Source: Ignavibacteria bacterium RIFOXYB12_FULL_35_14 (lineage in GTDB: Bacteria; Bacteroidota; Ignavibacteria; Ignavibacteriales; Ignavibacteriaceae). Taken from it: a stretch of DNA of 64,000 nucleotides. A program made the translations under genes and the position numbers. The notes under the pieces were generated by a model. The model worked only from the letters and a program-made list of their open reading frames with translations, ran no database searches and had not been told where the DNA came from. The DNA lies in NCBI GenBank assembly GCA_001803045.1, contig MHAR01000060.1, positions 44,494-108,493 on the forward strand, written 5' to 3'. Positions 63,057 to 64,000 of this stretch are shown piece by piece (the stretch's first letter is position 1; each line of letters begins with the position of its first letter).

Positions 63057-63741
63057 AATAAAGTGTATTATAATTGAAGATGAGCCATTAGCAGTAAAAG
63101 TTTTATCAGATTATATTTTGCAAGTCCCGTTCCTGGAATTACAAGGAACATTTAAAGATGCTATTCTTGCAACTGGCTACTTGCGGGATAATCATACTGA
63201 TCTTATTTTTTTAGATATACATCTGCCAAAATTAAAAGGTATGTTTTTTTTAAAAACTCTTGCACAGCCGCCCGCGGTAATTATTACAACCGCTTATCAT
63301 CAATACGCTGTGGAAGGATTTAATTTAAACGTAACAGATTACTTGTTAAAGCCGTTTGAATTCGAGCGATTTTTAATAGCAGTAAATAAGGTAAAAACAG
63401 CGCAAAGAGAAAAACAGAAATCAAATGAAAGCCAGGAGATAAAAGATTTTATATTTCTGACTGTGCAAAAAAAGAAGGTGAAAATTTTATTCTCAGAGAT
63501 TGTTTATATTGAAAGTCAACGGGAGTACATTAAAATTGTCACATCCAAAAAAGAATACGTTTCAAAAATGAGTACTCATGAAATCGAAGATCTTTTACCA
63601 GCAAATCTCTTCAAACGGATTCACCGGTCCTTTATAATTTCAATCAGTAAGATTGATTCATACACAGCTAAAACAGTTGAGGTTAATGGAGTATCCATTC
63701 CCATTGGCAGGGGCTATGGAAATATTATAGAAAATTTGTAG
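63049..63741 (+). CDS. LytTR-family response regulator (copy 2), start codon altered
   Basis: This 230-codon copy is about 80% identical in protein sequence to the first regulator, with intact phospho-Asp, Lys and LytTR motifs and no internal stops. The position of its ATG is ACG (63049-63051). From there the acidic pocket IIIEDEP is present; the next usable start, TTG 63118, would lose the first 23 residues and this pocket. Either ACG works as a weak start, or the gene is silent. The kinase partner is truncated here. Confidence 0.7.
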   Translation, partial: TSKIKCIIIEDEPLAVKVLSDYILQVPFLELQGTFKDAILATGYLRDNHTDLIFLDIHLPKLKGMFFLKTLAQPPAVIITTAYHQYAVEGFNLNVTDYLLKPFEFERFLIAVNKVKTAQREKQKSNESQEIKDFIFLTVQKKKVKILFSEIVYIESQREYIKIVTSKKEYVSKMSTHEIEDLLPANLFKRIHRSFIISISKIDSYTAKTVEVNGVSIPIGRGYGNIIENL

Positions 63742-64000
63742 CTTTTTATTTCAATTCCATTTTTTCCAATTATAAGATTCAAATCTATCCAGCATTTTTT
63801 TAAGTGAATTATAATTTCCCTTCTTTCGAAGAGTTTTTAAAGAACAGCTTTTCATAATTCAAATGATATTTAGTAAGTAATTCCTTTGGAATGGGTCCGG
63901 ATTTATTATGTATGGTTCTACCGTTAATAGTGTGAAAATAAGTTGAGTTTGCCGTTGAAGAAGAGAATGGCAATCCTCAGATTATCAAAATTTCTATAGC
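63742..64000. other. Right end without a supported gene
   Basis: A leftward open frame from about 63,976 to 63,714 contains protein-like text (HTINGRTIHNKSGPIPKEL) but has no ATG and overlaps the regulator end. It could be the tail of a broken gene. Nothing else is seen. Confidence 0.4.

Noticed and set aside
63714..63976. Leftward frame at the right end of the window
   Set aside because: No ATG, overlaps the regulator end, and no recognisable family.
1..64000. CRISPR arrays, rRNA genes, insertion sequences with transposase
   Set aside because: I found no regularly spaced repeat series, no rRNA segments and no transposase-like protein.

Overview
The window looks like chromosomal DNA of an AT-rich, Gram-negative bacterium of the Bacteroidota/Chlorobi group, most likely the Ignavibacteria. 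This is an inference from gene content: a LysW carrier-protein lysine operon, a DUF5686-type outer-membrane barrel protein, lipoproteins and an M49 peptidase of the bacteroidotal type, DUF4922 and SpoIID proteins side by side, many small palindromic intergenic repeats, and a tRNA gene without an encoded CCA. No rRNA, CRISPR array or transposase was seen.

Layout. Positions 1-1,800 hold the tail of an oxidoreductase gene and three small leftward genes. Positions 1,950-8,394 are a rightward operon for lysine (possibly also arginine) synthesis on the carrier protein LysW: lysW, a homocitrate synthase-like gene, lysX, lysY, a class II glutamine amidotransferase, lysZ, lysJ and a GNAT acetyltransferase. 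Next come a phytoene/squalene synthase-like gene and a lycopene-cyclase-type membrane protein (8,421-10,112), then an MFS transporter.

Positions 11,639-19,298 are an integrated mobile element of about 7.6 kb. It lies against a tRNA-Lys gene and is bounded by a perfect 52-bp direct repeat that copies the 5' half of that tRNA. It encodes a tyrosine integrase, three envelope or secreted cargo proteins of unknown function, a Fis-like HTH protein, a control region with clustered TTCACG repeats, a DnaB/RepA-like ATPase, a small terminase-like protein and an excisionase-like HTH protein. No structural or transfer genes were seen, so it resembles a phage satellite or a mobilizable island.

Positions 19,442-33,500 are ordinary household and envelope genes: OsmC, DPP III-like peptidase, L,D-transpeptidase, HAD phosphatase, PhoD-like phosphatase, DUF5686 protein, RRM protein, RadA, GT39 and cytochrome c. 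Positions 34,500-37,551 form a restriction-modification-like island: a DPPY methyltransferase flanked by about 60-bp direct repeats, a small zinc-ribbon protein, a PD-(D/E)XK nuclease-like protein and a broken gene end. alaS, a beta-propeller protein, arginase and a SpoIID-GT4-GT2-DUF4922 cluster follow (37,560-49,038).

Positions 49,165-58,836 hold an AI-2E-type permease, a DUF885 protein whose N-terminus contains palindromic repeats, a VOC pseudogene, a MntA/HepT toxin-antitoxin pair, a GH13 amylase and a four-module rhodanese protein next to a DUF4395 membrane protein. The right end (59,160-63,741) carries a LytS/LytTR-type two-component pair whose end is duplicated about 2.8 kb downstream. 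An AraC-Ogt DNA-repair fusion and a methyltransferase lie between the copies, and the second regulator has ACG where the first has ATG.
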